Below, piece after piece: positions 35,101 to 45,900 of a stretch of 64,000 bases of DNA. Source of the stretch: Rhodamnia argentea (Eukaryota > Streptophyta > Magnoliopsida > Myrtales > Myrtaceae). The position numbers and the translations under genes were made by a program. Each line of letters begins with the position of its first letter. Positions within the stretch are counted from its first letter, which is position 1. The notes under the pieces were generated by a model. The model saw nothing but the letters and a program-made list of their open reading frames with translations, was not told the origin of the DNA and did not search any database. The stretch lies in the NCBI RefSeq assembly GCF_020921035.1, contig NC_063158.1, positions 26,522,962 through 26,586,961 of the forward strand. The letters are read 5' to 3'.

Positions 35101-38100
35101 ATTCCCCATCCACTTTTTTTATTTCCTTGCATCTTAACCTTGAAGGGACCCAAATATTCACGTAGTCCAGCTTGAAAGAGGTTCATTGCGTCTTCTTGAA
35201 TCTTGATAGTCCCGTATCTCAAGGGACAAGATTTAGAAGGGAACTTCTTATGTGAATCTGAGTCACTGGACTGAAAAACGACATTGAGCTGCATCAAGTA
35301 CTCATCAAAAGGACAACTTTTAGAGAAATGCATGGCAGCATTGGTTGAAGCAAGATTTGGAGCTACCATGTATGCACTAGCATGAAGACTCAGTGTGCGG
35401 GCAATCCGTCTATTCTGATCCAAGTCAATGTGAAGACGTTCACTCAGCTCCTCACAGAGTTCATTAAGCCAGTGTTGGACCTAAAACAAAGCAAACAGAT
35501 TGGTGAATTATTTTGTGCCCGACAGGAAAGCAAATTCACCAAATTTCCAACATGGCATTACCAAATTCATGTGGATACATATAGTGGATTTGCCCAAAAT
35601 TATAAGCTGAACCTTACCAAAACCAAATGCTACCAGGCTAATTGAGCTCCATAAATAGAATGGAACTTCTGGTAGGCATAAGTATTTTACATACTACAGT
35701 AACAAAAAGTCGAGCAAGTTCATGTCCAAAATCAAAGGAAGCTACAAAACAAAAGCCAATAATCAAACTTTTTGGTTTTACCCGTAGTAGCTTAATGACA
35801 TGACAATAGCTAGTCGGCATGGTGATGGATTTTTGGGGACACCCAAATATCACAGACAAATTCCATGAAACACAGTTAAAAAATAATTGAGGCTTCAATT
35901 TTTTCCTTTGCAGAGCTAGTCTTCGAATTATTCAATCTCATAAATAAATTAACATGGTCTTACTGATAGTCATCCAAATGACAGAGTGAAGCAAAAGAAA
36001 AGTGAGCTACGTGCAGCAAAATTTATCTGATTTACTTATTTATCAATGGTCAAAGTAATGACACCAGTGGACCCTGCAGTGTGCAGTCAGCCCTAAACAA
36101 AGCAGTGACACAACAAACAATGACATGCATAGTTTTGGGTTTCCGATAGGTTTTTCTAAGCCATAGTAATAAAGTAACAAGTCTGAATGATAGAAAGCAT
36201 AGGAGAACACAATAAATCATTCCAGTACTAAAAAATATTCACTAGCTGGACGCGGATTCTTAGATATAGTGGCAAACCTCCAAAAAATATGCCAAGAAGC
36301 ACTAATAGAATGAAAAAGAAGTACTTACAGAAGGAAGCATCTTCAAAGCCCGAGGGCCAGGAAATGTCTTCCCAGAGCCATGACTCTTGGGAAGAAGGCG
36401 CCCTTCAACTTCTTCGCCACTAATTCCCCTCGCAATATTCCACAGCCAGGTGCTAAAGTTGGTTTTCAATGGAAAAAAAAAAAAATTACAAAGAAGCGCC
36501 TATCAAAACTAGCTGATCCATAAATTCAACAACAGTATCTAATAGAACCAAATGCTATTGTTGAACCAGTTCTCCAGATTAGAATAGATTAGAATGTTTA
36601 AAGACGAATATGACAAAACGATAAAGTAGCAGATGCAAAGTAAATTTGAAAGATTTTGTGGGACCACTACCAACTGCTCTAAAAGCTTAAGGTGATAGAA
36701 GGAGGCGTGGTTTAATATTTATATATTCCAACACCCCTCCGCTTAGTTTGGTTTTTGCCTAGTACTAGCGTGAATATTCATTTGGGGAGGCAAATAGGGC
36801 TGAAGATTTGAACTCGGGACCCGTTGTACCTGAAAGATTTTTGCCTGCTCTAAGCTGTAGGGGTGGTTTAATATTTATATATTCCAACAAAATTTGCTAA
36901 TGCCCACATAATTAGACAAAAAGAAAAGAAAAACTTCGCAATAAGGAAGCAAAAATATTATCTGTCTATTTACAAGAAATTTGAAATTTGAATGAACAAA
37001 ATCGGCTTATAAAACCATGCTCGGCTTTTTCTGCAGTAAGCAAAGCAGAAGAAACTCAAATTCGTAATAACGCAGAACAGACAACTACCCAGTGTTTATG
37101 CCATAATATTCTTGTAGCTTTTGCTCTGAAAATCGCAATAGATCGCCAACGAAATTCACCCCCAACTCACTTTGCAAGGAACTCCCTAGCTTTCCTCCAA
37201 GTTGTTTCCTGCGATATTTTTGTAGGAAAGGAGAAATGAGAGACATGAAAGAAATCTATTAGGAGGACCACACATAAGCACAACTAGCATACAAAATAAA
37301 CTGAAACCTTCATTGCATCAACCATGCTGCACAAACAATAAATTTCCTCTAAGAATAGCCAAACAAAGATAGCAACACAAAATATTTACGTGCTGGTTAC
37401 TATATAAAACAGTAGAGTCATTTATAGTCTTTTATCTAGAAAAACCTACATTTTCTTGATTGGCAATGACTCGAGCAATCCTTGAACTGACAAACAGGGC
37501 ACAACAGTTTGTTGTGCAGGCTTGTTCATGGCACTAGCAAGCTTGGATAGCATCTGCTAAAAATTGAGTCATCAGATTCTGAGACGAAATTAAATTATGA
37601 CAAGATGATAGAAAAGAAATCATAATTCCACCTTGTTGTGAGAAATTCCTGCCGAACATGTGAACTGAGTTTCCTGCAAAACTTGCATTCTGAGATCCGC
37701 AACAATGAGGACCCCACAAGCCAATAACTTATCCCGATGGTCAGCATCACTCCGACATAGCCACTCCTTCACGTTTTCCTTCATGTCACTTCCGTCCTAC
37801 ATAAGAGAGATCCCACTCCAGAATGGTCAGTCATGATAAGTTCATGACAAGTAAAAAAAGGTTAAAAGAACAAAGGAGGAGAAAATCCATAGCCTACCTC
37901 ATGCTTAAGGCCCAAGATATGCGATTTTAGAGCTTCGTCATCAATTACCTCCAAGCTCTCTGGAGGGGTTTCTGCTAGCATAGTTTCAGCTGCATCAGTA
38001 AGGTCAAGATAAACCTCATCAATTGAAGCTCGTTCACATCGACCGGCCCTAGCAAGAATGGAAACCACCTATGAAAAAGGATGAGTTGCCATCAAGGGCA

Positions 38101-38740
38101 CGTTCAGAGTTAGTTACCATCACACAAACGGTAGATAGACCACAAACTAAGATATCACGAACCTCTGACCCCGCTTCCCGGTAAGAATTCAAGTCAGCTT
38201 TACCACGGGCAACTGGTACCTGGACCAGACGTATTTGCGGACAAACTTCTTTTGCTTCATCTCCTCGCATCGAGCTGAAAAAGTCGATCATTTTCAGTTT
38301 CCCACATCTGACCCATGAAAATAACCTCAGAGAAAAGTTGAAAATACCAATTTTCTCCGTACGCACCGCTTGACACCGTGTTTACGGGCCTCGTAACTAA
38401 CGGCAATCAAACCTCCACCTTTCCAAGAATTGTACTGCACGACGGCGGTCGGTAAGCCCCTCAGCTCTGGCTGTCTGCGCTGTTCCACTGCGAAGAACAG
38501 GATTGTTTACTCACAAGGTCGGCAAAATCATTACTGAGCCAGAATCAGACGGGATTTAAGAAGGGCAGATGACAACGCGATCAAAATGAAGGAAGCGAAG
38601 CCAAGCACTCATGGACAAAATTGATTAGAGAAGAAGAGTGGACGAGGGAGGGAGAGAGAGAGACCTTGAACGTAGAAGCAGTCCATGTCGATGTGGGCGA
38701 TGACCCTTCCATCTGATGATACAGGCTTCGCCACCGGCAT
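32115..38740 (-). CDS. POLH: DNA polymerase eta (translesion Y-family polymerase)
   Basis: Sixteen exons give 696 aa: 38665-38740, 38367-38487, 38163-38274, 37898-38068, 37632-37796, 37450-37553, 37089-37208, 36329-36452, 35367-35480, 35055-35270, 34383-34488, 34153-34280, 33628-33700, 33404-33531, 32419-32527, 32115-32338. Catalytic features: VIAHIDMDCFYVQ (first metal Asp), SYEARKHGVKRSMRGDEAK, and CERASIDEVYLDLT (Asp-Glu pair), then the thumb/little-finger text FTCSAGISHNK and PKSHGSGKTFPGPRALK. Near the C-terminus DEIDPSVIDELPLKIQEEV is a ubiquitin-binding motif (UBM) and ITDYF near the end is PIP-box-like, for recruitment to ubiquitinated PCNA. The enzyme bypasses UV photoproducts. Intron 9 (35271-35366) is 96 bp, in frame and stop-free, so it could be retained. 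The hAT element begins 82 bp upstream of the ATG. Confidence 0.95.
36707..36889. repeat. Direct repeat within POLH intron 8 (between exons 7 and 8)
   Basis: An identical 27-bp sequence (starting GTGGTTTAATATTTATATAT) is at 36707-36733 and 36863-36889, and similar CTGCTCTAA words precede both. The 130-bp spacer looks like a piece of a dispersed plant repeat (CCCCTCCGCTTAG, TTGAACTCGGGACC). It is either an insertion with a long duplicated target or a tandem duplication. Confidence 0.6.
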
Positions 38741-38767
38741 TTCTTCTTCTTCTTCTTCTTCTTCTTC
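38741..38767. repeat. (GAA)n repeat abutting the POLH start codon
   Basis: On the gene strand about eight GAA/GGA units end immediately before ATGCCGGTGG. The ATG at 38740 is chosen because the conserved MPVAKP-like start of plant POLH begins there; an in-frame ATG further up would add a Glu-rich leader coded by this repeat. Confidence 0.8.
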
Positions 38768-38822
38768 CCACTCCTTTGTTTTCCCTCCAACAATTCCTTT
38801 CAAGGCATTTTGGGGGCTCAAC

Positions 38823-41571
38823 TAGAGGGGGCCATTTGGGCCCGTGGGCCCGGAACCGGCCCGTTGACCGGGCCCACGGTTCCGGAAACGTGGGAACCGG
38901 CCCGGAACCGGCGGTTCCGGGCCGGTTCGAACCGCCAAAAATAAATAAATAAATAAAAAGTGGGCCGGGCTTTTGCTTTCCATTTTTAAAAAAATAAAAA
39001 TAAAAAAAAAATGATTTTGCTATAAATGCATATGCTTCTCTTTCATTTTTGTCACAAATTCTCCGAACAATCTCTCGAATTCTCTCAAATCCTCTCAAAT
39101 CGCTCAAATTCTCCCAATTCTCTCAATCCCGACTCAATTCTCTCAATCGAATTTCCGATCAATTCTCTCAAAAATGGCAAGTGGAAGTAGAAATGCTGAC
39201 AAGGGCAATATGGTATGGGAGATTCCGAGTATCCCTTTCATGAATACGATCCTCGTGAGTATGCAGTTGGGAAGACGACGACGATAATATCAACTATGTC
39301 CCGATTCGAACGTCGAGCACATCCCAACACAAGAAAGTCTTCATCCTCCCACCGGTGTCGAAGAAACGTCAACGGCAAATGGCCGGAACGGAAGGGCCGA
39401 GATAATACATCGGACTTGTGGCTACACTTCGACAAGGTACGTGATGAAGTCGAAGGTAAGTATAATGTAAAATGTAAATATTGTTCGCAAACTTATAAAT
39501 TCACGAAAGGAGACGGCTACGGAACATTCCGTCGGCATTTGACGAAAAACATCCAACGCAAGCGGGATCGACAATACGCAACAACAAATTTCCGGTACGC
39601 CACTTCTAAGCCTCATCCTTTATTTCGTTTCTGAAGCATTTTATAAACAAACATTAGGTGAATATGTTGCCTTGATCATGCTCCGTTTAATATTGGTGAA
39701 AATTTTAATATGAAATATTTGATAAATATTAGCGTTGGTTCAAGCGCCAACTATTCCAAAAATACTCTTAAACGCGAAGTTTTTCATCTTTATAAAAAGG
39801 AAAAAATCTTTAGGAAAATTTTTTGCGGAATTCAATGGACGGTGTGCATATAGGTAGCGATATTTGGAGTGATCCTTGGCAAATTCATTCTTATATGGGT
39901 GTCAAGTGTCATTGGATAGATGACAATTGGATGATTCAAAAAGACTTATTGATTCGAGTTTTTGATGAAAGCCATTCGGCTCATAATATTTATAGAATAA
40001 TTAGGCAAGTTTTAGAAGAATATAATTTAATAAATAAAGTATTTTCAATTGGTTTTGATAATGCCGCCGCAAATACCGCTTCTATTCCCGAATTAGAAAA
40101 TATTTGCAAACCCACTTTTGGCGGACAATTTTTTCACATTAGATGTGCTTGTCATGTTTTAAATTTATGTGTACAAAATGGTTTACGAACTCTTGACACT
40201 TCTCTCGCCCCAATAAAAGTGCAATTAAATTTTTATGGAGTAGTCCCCAATGTATGAAATCATGGGGAAAATTTTGTAAACAAAATGGGAGAAGGCCAAG
40301 AAGATTTCCAAAGATATTCCGACTGTTGGATTCTACGTCAGTTTTTCGGCAAACTTTCGAATATAAAGATTTATTATGTATGTTTATTTCACAAAATATT
40401 CCCGAAATTACTTTACTTCCTCAACATTGGGACGTTTGCAAGAAAATTTTAGATATTTTGAAATTTTTTAATGATGCTACTAAGACTTTATTGGTTTTAT
40501 TATCCTACAACGATTTATTTTTAATAGAGTGTGTTAATATTAGTAGTGTTTTTAGTGAATATGAAAAGATACGAATTAGGTCAAACTATTTTAGTAATGC
40601 GAGAAAATGGTTGCATTATTATTTGGAAATTCTTTGTCTATTTAGTTGGTATTGTTTTTGATCCACGTATTAAATTAGACGGTTTCAGATTATTTGAATG
40701 TGTATTATCATGATTGTTTACATTTGGATGATTCAATAGATATTTCAAATATATTAGGACATGTTAAAGATCTATAGTAGCATTATATGGAGAATTTTGT
40801 AGTAGATATGGTTTAAGTGATTCTGGATCTTTACAATCTTGCCTCACGTAGCGAAGGTGGTAGTTCACTTAGTAGAGGGTATAATATGCTTAAGAGTAGG
40901 CAAAAAAACAAAAGGGGCAGGGTAATATTTCTGAATTAGAAAATATTTAACCACTCAATTTGAGTTTCGTGATGCGAACATAGTCGTTTAAATCCGAGTG
41001 GTGGAAGAGTCACCAAATCAAGTATCCGGTCTCGCCCTCATCGCTCGTCAATATTAGACCCCTTCTTCAACGGTTGCTTGAACAAGCATTTGTTTGGAGG
41101 ATTAATTTTGGACTCTGCCGTTCAAGATTAGCCGGTTGTGGAGCTCAAGCTTGTGTCGGCGATTGGACGGGGCGAAATATCGCACCAAGAGTTAGATCGT
41201 GACACATTTTTAGCGATGATGTTGGAGATCCACCGCCACGGTCACGGGTGCGACGATTGCGTGAGGTAGTTGGGGTTCTCAAAGATAAAAGAACTACATG
41301 GGCTTTGATTCTTCTATCCCCAAGAAGATATGTAGGCGTTAATGATAATTCATTAAGTTCAAGCCCATTCCTTCTTTTTTTTTTCCATATTTTATTACAA
41401 TGTACAATTTAATTGTATTTTATAATTTATAATTTATAATATTTATTTTATTATTTATTATTTTAAAATTATTATTAAAAATGAATCGAATGAACGTTCG
41501 GAACGAACCGCCCGAACCGCCGGTTCGTTCGACGCCGCCTTTTTACGGCGTCTCCACTTTTCGACGGTTTG
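38823..41571 (+). mobile_element. hAT transposon, copy 2 (plus orientation), 8-bp TSD
   Basis: Same family as the element at 16629-19545 but in opposite orientation, 2749 bp. The 5' end reads TAGAGGGGGCCATTTGGGCC, close to the 5' end of copy 1 (TAGTGAGTGCCATTTGGG). GGCTCAAC occurs just before it (38815-38822) and again at 41572-41579, giving an 8-bp duplication. The 3' end has diverged from copy 1 and lacks a clear terminal repeat, so the right border rests on the duplication. Long internal stretches match copy 1 almost base for base, so the two copies are recent relatives. Confidence 0.85.
39174..41202 (+). pseudogene. hAT transposase of copy 2, broken
   Basis: Starts MASGSR-like at 39174. 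The BED finger is damaged: KCKYCSQTYKF and FRRHL are kept, but a missing base turns the KKHP ligand region into NIQ. The body is recognisable in several frames (HIGDIWSDPWQIH-like, FDNAAANTASIP, EITLLPQHWDVCKKIL), with further breaks near 40250, 40660 and 40850. The hATC end is also frameshifted. The indels differ from those in copy 1, so the copies decayed independently after insertion. Confidence 0.85.
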
Positions 41572-42912
41572 GGCTCAACCCCTTTTTTCTTATTTTCTTT
41601 TTATTTTACTTTTTTAAGGTGGAAGTGGGTCTTTTTTTGTTTTCCTGTTGATATCATAATATTATATTAAAAGAACAAGGACGCATTTATCGTTAATTAT
41701 AACTCTTTGGAAAGAGTGATTAGCCATTCTAATGAAGATGGTGACTTATGGACCATTAACAATGAGTGATAATCAGTAACCTAGGGTCGGTATAGTAACA
41801 CTCCCCGGAAAGTGTTTCTACACGCGTATGGTTGAAAAATGTTCTCAAAGTGTTCCGGAAAACATTTTCGAAAAAAGAAACACTTTTGAAGCTAAAAAAA
41901 GAAAAAAAATTATTTCTAGATTTTGGATTACTTCTTAGAAACAACTCGAGGACTAGCTTGTGCAAGCCGCCGCCACCGATCGCCACCGATCGCCGGTCGC
42001 CACCGCTAGTTGTACATCCTTCCTTTTGGTGAAAAAAGTGTTTTTTTTTTTCACTTGTCAAACGCTTTTCTATTCTCGAAAATCGTAGCAAGGAATAAAA
42101 ACACAAAAAAATATTTTTGTTCCAAATATGTTCTCAAGAACAGAAACGTTACCATACAGAGGTCTCGTTACCATTAGTAACTTCTAACGCCCACGACTAA
42201 AGATGTATAGTTCTAGTCTCATTTACCAAACGGGTTGTTCATGTCCTACTTCTTTCATCCACATTTGTTAGTTGCATGATTTTCATGGATCATATTGACA
42301 GCAATGCAGGTGCACTTGGGTGGAAATTTGTCGTCTTCAAAGATCTCCATGCCCATGTCATCGAATAGAAAACATTGCCGCAAGGTTCTAAAATATCACT
42401 ACAACAATAATTAAGTACTGCAAGGTGTTGGAAAAGAACCCAACAACGCCTTCAAAAGATTGGCTCTTCAATTGCCCTTTGCCACTGTATTATGTACATG
42501 ACATTGAAATACATAAAAAGCTTTTGATCTGAAATGAGGTATACAGCGATTACCACAAGAAACAAAAAAATAGATGGACTTTCATCAACCCTGACTAAAA
42601 ACAAAACAACGGACAAGAACAATACAGCAACAAACTATTAGAGGAGGCATTCCATCTTGAACTTTCTCCAAGAGTGTCATGGGGGCATATCCCCTCTTAG
42701 GAATTTGCATCGGCATCTTGTCCCGCCTTGTTGACCACCGTCTTCACAGTGGAATGGTTGCACAACAATTGCCATGGTTGACTGCTGCTTGTCACAAGAC
42801 TCGTGACATGAAGTATGGTGTGGATGCATCATGAAAAACTTTCCTTGTGTACCCACCACTAGGACGGCAAGTCCAAGATCCGGCTGTAGAAATCATCTTG
42901 ATGCAACTGGTG
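41572..42912. other. hAT/MITE flank and ERG 3' flank
   Basis: Outside the MITE the stretch is AT-rich. The part from about 42400 to 42912 should include the ERG 3' UTR. No additional gene is supported; the 60-codon minus frame at 42677-42859 has no family features. Confidence 0.55.
41787..42160. mobile_element. Probable second MITE, related in design to the one at 7702
   Basis: Left end GGTCGGTATAGTAACACT resembles the inverted right end (CTGTATGGTAACGTTTCT). The arms are rich in GTTTCT/AGAAAC words and the centre is a GC-rich island with repeated CGCCACCGAT. The layout matches the MITE at 7702-8117. I cannot fix the target duplication, so borders are approximate. Confidence 0.5.
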
Positions 42913-45900
42913 TCACTTTACTCTAACCTGGAGAATGAGATGGACATCTCTCTTGAAGATGGATCTTAGCTCTTCATTTGCTTCGATCCCTATCGTTCTG
43001 CATAAGAACCAGTTGTTGCTGAGTTCGAATATTCTTGAGCTAAAGTGCAATTTGCATGGTCGAATCACAAAACAGCACCCAAGCCTAAAAAACTTAAAAC
43101 AAGAAACCGAGAGGTAAGAGCATTGTACCCTATTTTAGAGCCTTTCTTTCCAACCAAAATCTTGCGTTGACTTTGCTTGTGGGTAATGAGGTGCTGCTCA
43201 ATCCTCAGAGAACCATCTCGCAACTCTTTCCAGTCCATCAAGCGATGCTCAATCTCATAGGGAATTTCCTAGACAGCCAAAATGTATTTCCATGGTCAAT
43301 ATCCATCCCCAATCTTTTCAAGATCATAGCCAAATAAAATTCAGGTCCATGAAACAGCTTGTAAATGGAGGGGAAACTGTAAACTGTACCTGGTGTATGT
43401 AGTTCAACAACTTCTCTCTCACAACTTCCAAGGAAATGTTTTTCATGATTTCCTCACTCATCTCCATTGGATCTTCATCCCAAGGTCTTTGAACTGCCTG
43501 TTTTTTAAAAGATGATCACGTGTATCAATCAAATAGTACAGCTACTTCTGAAGGTTTTCTTATGATTTTGCTTCAAGTTTTTCTAAAAAGCTATGGAACC
43601 AATTATCATGAAATATGAGCATACAAAAAACTGAAAGAGGAAATCAAACTTGACTTTCTTGGAAATTATTTGCATGGAAGAAACAGATTTTTCAGTGAGG
43701 ACATACTTTTCATGCCTCCAACAAAAGTTGATTCTCTCATCATTTAATATACTGCAACTTTTCACCACTGATCCATCAAATTTTTAAACGAACTCTATGC
43801 TAGACAGGCATCTTGCACTTTCAGTAAATATGTGCTAGACCATTCTCATGGCTTGACGCATTCAACTTTAAAGATATATCATTTATGCTGAAAGAGGTTA
43901 AGAAAACGGAGCCAAATACCTTGAGATACTAATATTCAATGTAAAACAATTCCAAAGAAACACATTTTTTGTCATCCCCAAATAGCTAAGTTTAACAGGC
44001 CACACGTTTATACTTGTTCCAATAAAAGAAATATCGGAGATGTGCTAGTGCAATTGAAACCAATCCAGACAAACATGAAAAGAGAGTTTGGAAATGAAAT
44101 TGATGGATCATATATCTATAATATCCAATGGTAGATCAATGAGCATGACCACATGCAAGAAAGATACACAATAAAGATAGGACGAATAGTGGCAGCATGG
44201 AGGAGGAACAGGGAGTATCTGCCCAGAAGAATGTGGTTCAGGGCAAAAGGTGAGGATACTAACAGTAGAGTGATTTATAGAAGGATCACGTCAGAGTGAG
44301 TGAAAAGATTTTAAGAAGTTTGTAATAGGTTCTGATTTACTTTAGATGCTTCAGAGTTTTCTGTGTAGAATTCTTGAACTTGAACAATTAGAGATGACCA
44401 GAACAACAGAGCCTTGCCTGCTCCATAAGATACTGAGAAAGATCTTTCACCCCAGAACCCTTCAGCCCAGATATCATGAAATACCTGATAATAGAAGCAA
44501 GAGAAATTGCAGTCAATAACTTATCCAACACACCCACGAAACACTCCTGATAACCTCAAGTTTCTTTCCCCATTTTTTTTTCTCCCTGTTTGCTAGATAC
44601 CTTCATATTTTCTCAAGTTACAGTGGTGGACAACACTAACCTGTCATAACCAGGAAGATCTTTAAATTGGTTCGCAACCTGTAGGAGGTCCTTCTTTTTC
44701 TCCACTAAATCAATCTTGTTCATGCATAACACCCGTTTTTGTCCAGGGTGAGCTTGAGCTCCCATTCGTTCAATCAATTTAGTTACCCTTATGTCAGGTC
44801 TACATGGTTCAAAAAGCAACAAAATCAAGACTATAAGTGATAATAAAAAAATAAAAGCTAAGCAGGAATTTACATTTCGGACAAGATAATCACAAGAGCT
44901 AACAAGTCCAGTATTTCGCTAAGCAAAAGAACAACCCTAGCTCTAGCTTCATATGGTTCTTCTATTGACAATTGCATGATATGGAAAGAGAGAAATGATG
45001 TAAACTTGTTGACAGAACTAAGTATGCCAGAGCTCAACAAAAGAATACACATATTTGTTGAGATTATACACAGGGTCATGGAAGCTGAAGATAATAATTA
45101 AAAAAAAAAACCATTTCATCTTATAAAATAAAGAACCAAATAACAGCAAGTTGGCCACATGGATCCTGAAGAGCAATGGAGCCCTGGTCTAAGTACAACA
45201 CTCTCATGCCCATTTTATTCTAGGAGTTCAAATCAAAGCACAATTAAGGAACTCAAGCTTTCACATTTTAAATTGCCATCACTAATAAAACACTAACGTT
45301 TAGCACCAGCATGTTATACTATAAAATGTGAACTTTTATTTCTATGCTTTTAAGTAAGTGCAAAGTTTGTTCAACGTGTAAAAACAGAAAATGCAAATAA
45401 TTTTGTAAATAGGGAACCAACTCTAATTCAGCCATTGGTTAGATCAGCAAACCATGCTTGCAAAAAATGTGAACTTTTAAACTGCGTAAAGTTGTTTGAT
45501 CAAATTCCCTAAGAAGGAACTTACGATAAGTGAGTGTTGAGCATCAAATATATTTTATTAGTACTCGCAAAAATAAAAAAGTCATGTGCATTCAATTTTA
45601 TCATCATCAGCAGCAGTAGAATATAATATGATCAAAACTGCATAGCACTTCCACAATGTAACCAAAGTATCTGGCAATGTATTTTAAATGAGAGATAGAC
45701 ACAACAACAACAACCAGATAATTAGAAATTTAACTTTGTGAAAAGTAACCTGCTAAGATGCCTCTGAACGTCAAATAAGATTACGAGAACATCATAGAGT
45801 TTAACTGCACTCCAAGCACTTTCAACGCGTGCTTTCAAGTCCTTATGGGGAAACCCACTGCAAGTCAGTGTAAGCCCGGGGGTGTCAAAGAAGCACTGCA

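Noticed and set aside
35461-35481. Possible frameshift at the start of POLH exon 9
   Set aside because: A first reading suggested an extra base, but the plus-strand translation across the same bases shows the exon is in frame from the acceptor at 35480.
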